A stretch of 52,500 nucleotides of DNA from Symbiodinium natans (Eukaryota > Sar > Dinophyceae > Suessiales > Symbiodiniaceae). Below, one piece after another: positions 50,985 through 52,500 of the stretch. Numbering within the stretch: position 1 is the stretch's first letter; every line of letters starts with the position of its first letter. Made by a program: the position numbers and the translations under genes. The stretch covers positions 1 through 52,500 of the forward strand of contig CAJNDS010000899.1 in the NCBI GenBank assembly GCA_905221605.1. The letters run 5' to 3'. Under the pieces are notes generated by a model. It had not been told where the DNA came from and did no database searches. It saw only the letters and a program-made list of their open reading frames with translations.

Positions 50985-51215
50985 GCGCTGTTTCTGGTGC
51001 TGCTTTTTGTGCTCCTGTTTGTGCTATTTCTGGTGCTACTTGTGATGCTCTCGTTTGCGCTAGTTTATATAAGCTGCAAATTGCCATGCCGAGCTTCCCC
51101 TCACAAACACGTCTGTGCGGTGTTGCTGATCGGCAAATTGACTCTGCTATTTCTGGCGCTACTTTTTTTGCTCCGTTAAGTCATGCTTGGCAAACATCGT
51201 TCGCATTCCTGGTGC
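50985..51215 (+). repeat. T-rich minisatellite with TTTCTGGTGCT units
   Basis: TTTCTGGTGCTACTT, TTTTGTGCTCC and GTTTGTGCTA alternate, about six units with degenerate spacing. A plus-strand frame (131 codons) shows internal Cys-Ala repeats from this and is not called as a gene. Confidence 0.7.
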
Positions 51216-51304
51216 TCTTTTTCGTCTGTGTGATACATACAAAAGCTTCATTTCCCTGTTACTAGGGCGGGTGGCCTCCGAATGTGTATATATACAATAA
51301 GTCC

Positions 51305-51445
51305 GTAGCAAAGATATCTTCTGTCCCTAAACCACACGGCTTTGGCCCCGACCTTCCCATACCTCGGCTCGGTGATTTCGGCCACTCGTGGGGATGATCG
51401 CCAGCGGAAGCGAACTGATTTGGCAGCATGCCTTCGGATGCACAC
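51305..51445 (-). CDS. Exon candidate, basic, unknown product
   Basis: Reads RRHAAKSVRFRWRSSPRVAE, then ITEPRYGKVGAKAVWFRDRR and YLCYG. Highly basic with regular aromatic residues. Two other minus frames are open but Pro/Ser-rich. Borders unclear. Confidence 0.4.
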
Positions 51446-51692
51446 CGCACAGAGGGTTGGAATGAAGCCCCCAAAAGGCCCTAAAAATTAAACCCACAGG
51501 CCAAAGCGAAGAACTACACTGGCACAAAGCAAGGGCAATCAAACAGGCATCGTTGGAGAATCACACAGCTGGTGTGCTGCATTCGGCATGTAGTGATCGC
51601 AAGGATAGTTTTGCAACCGCTTCTGGAAGTACGTTTTGGCCGTTTTGGGCTGGCACCAGGTCGCTTGATCCACATCCTCGTGGATTCCGTTC

Positions 51693-51929
51693 TTAATGAA
51701 AATCTCTCACGCTTCTTCTTGTCCTAGCCCGAGCTCTCTCTAAATGAAGACATGCCACTCTGTCCATCATCCTCTTGAATTCCGATCCCCCAAATCCTCT
51801 TGAAAAATCTCCATCTCGCCAAGCTGCGAATTTGAAGCGCAAAGCTGTTCCTGCCATCTCAGGCTCCACGGATGCCAAAGCATGGTCCGGCGGGCACTGC
51901 GCCCGGAGAGTCTTCAACTGGCAGGGCAC
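51693..51929 (-). CDS. Exon candidate, basic, unknown product
   Basis: Reads PCQLKTLRAQCPPDHALASV, EPEMAGTALRFKFAAWRDGD, FSRGFGGSEFKRMMDRVACL and ends in an Arg-rich tail (HLERARARTRRSVRDFH) at a stop. Good composition in the middle. Confidence 0.4.
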   Translation of the reverse strand: MPCQLKTLRAQCPPDHALASVEPEMAGTALRFKFAAWRDGDFSRGFGGSEFKRMMDRVACLHLERARARTRRSVRDFH

Positions 51930-52033
51930 GCTTTGACCATGTCTACCTAACTTCGTTTCGGCTTTCTTGAGCTGTCACCTTATCCGTCTTCAGCATCTAA
52001 AGGCGCTTTTAGTATTCTACCGTTGGTCCTTCC

Positions 52034-52423
52034 ATGTCCTTCCCAGCGCACGGAAGAGCTTCTGGAGTTTCCAGAACACATCGTGGACCCAGTGAACAAC
52101 AACAACAACAACAACAACATTTTGCATTGCACTCACTGCCAGAATCAGCATGTGGACCTCTGATCACTTTGGATCCTCGGCACGTCGGCTACTCTGTATC
52201 CGCCTTGGGAGCTCCAGCAGTCTTTGCTAGTTCGTACTTCACGCCCCTCAGGGCTGCTGAAGATTGTTGTGCACAGCTATGTTCGAGTATGTGGAATGCA
52301 TCCGCCCCTCGGGGCTGCGATAGCGCTGTGCTGGCTGGGCACCCTACGACCGCTTCCTACTGGCTCACCTGCACCCGCGACTGCTGCAGTGCCGGCTGGC
52401 CCCGATGTTGTGTTGCAGGCTAG
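52034..52423 (+). CDS. Weak plus-strand open frame with poly-Gln
   Basis: An ATG-initiated frame of 129 codons. A CAA run (52093-52121) gives seven Gln, followed by LPESACGPLITLDPRHVGYS and a Cys-rich C-terminal part. It ends 33 bases before the hairpin at 52456-52496. It lies opposite to the exon strand; no family recognised and chance cannot be excluded. Confidence 0.25.
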   Translation: MSFPAHGRASGVSRTHRGPSEQQQQQQQHFALHSLPESACGPLITLDPRHVGYSVSALGAPAVFASSYFTPLRAAEDCCAQLCSSMWNASAPRGCDSAVLAGHPTTASYWLTCTRDCCSAGWPRCCVAG

Positions 52424-52455
52424 AGCTGTGCGCTAGCTGAGTTTGGTGTGATTAA

Positions 52456-52496
52456 GGCGGGCAAGTGTGATATAGAAGGTCTCACCCGCCTTTTTT
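52456..52496 (+). other. Hairpin followed by a T-run
   Basis: GGCGGG (52456-52461) pairs with CCCGCC (52485-52490) across a 23-base loop and is followed by six T. In form it resembles a bacterial intrinsic terminator or the T-run end of a polymerase III gene, but in a eukaryotic context without internal promoter boxes it may be chance. Confidence 0.35.
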
Positions 52497-52500
52497 ATTT

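Noticed and set aside
50870-51265. 131-codon plus-strand frame with Cys-Ala repeats
   Set aside because: Repeats match the T-rich minisatellite, and a shifted frame is equally open and Leu/Phe-rich.

Overview
This window reads as nuclear DNA of an intron-rich eukaryote, most likely a dinoflagellate. That is an inference from four things seen together: many interstitial TTTAGGG/CCCTAAA tracts, very short protein-like segments separated by long non-coding DNA and lying almost entirely on the minus strand, several exon ends that fit GT-AG or the GA-AG and GC-AG splice borders known from dinoflagellates, and a very heavy load of satellites and inverted repeats. No rRNA, tRNA, CRISPR array or intact autonomous transposon was recognised. 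No complete gene could be delimited, so coding entries are exons or exon candidates and none earns a gene symbol.

Minus-strand exons can be followed from about 49.6 kb down to 1.1 kb. Three clusters are strongest. At 47.6-48.5 kb three exons join with matching codon phase, one join through a GA-AG intron. At 25.9-27.2 kb three exons join in phase. At 7.2-14 kb there is a series of helical, Lys/Glu-rich exons. An exon of 118 codons at 36.1-36.5 kb, an exon pair at 30.7-31.0 kb with a possible poly-Glu tract, and a J-domain segment with an HPD motif near 44.8 kb lie between them. Whether this is one enormous gene or several same-strand genes cannot be decided from sequence alone. Apart from the J domain, products are unrecognised.

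Between the exons the DNA is dominated by repeats. A 0.5 kb hexamer microsatellite opens the window and a related one lies at 27.65-28.2 kb. A ~215-bp tandem repeat occupies 6.0-6.7 kb. A giant inverted repeat of about 5.3 kb (16.8-22.1 kb) has arms of more than 1.1 kb and internal ~375-bp repeats. A ~300-bp satellite (33.1-34.5 kb) is followed by a palindromic ~75-bp minisatellite (34.6-34.8 kb). A complex array at 38.9-42.9 kb contains four copies of a 229-bp short element with 25-bp terminal inverted repeats, plus matching sites without the element. The right end (49.7-51.2 kb) is microsatellite and minisatellite again.

A short minus-strand fragment at 46.9-47.2 kb has a weak resemblance to the end of a picorna-like capsid protein and may be an old viral relic. 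Plus-strand open frames are mostly repeat-derived or mirror minus-strand exons; two (24.6-25.0 kb and 52.0-52.4 kb) are kept as weak candidates.
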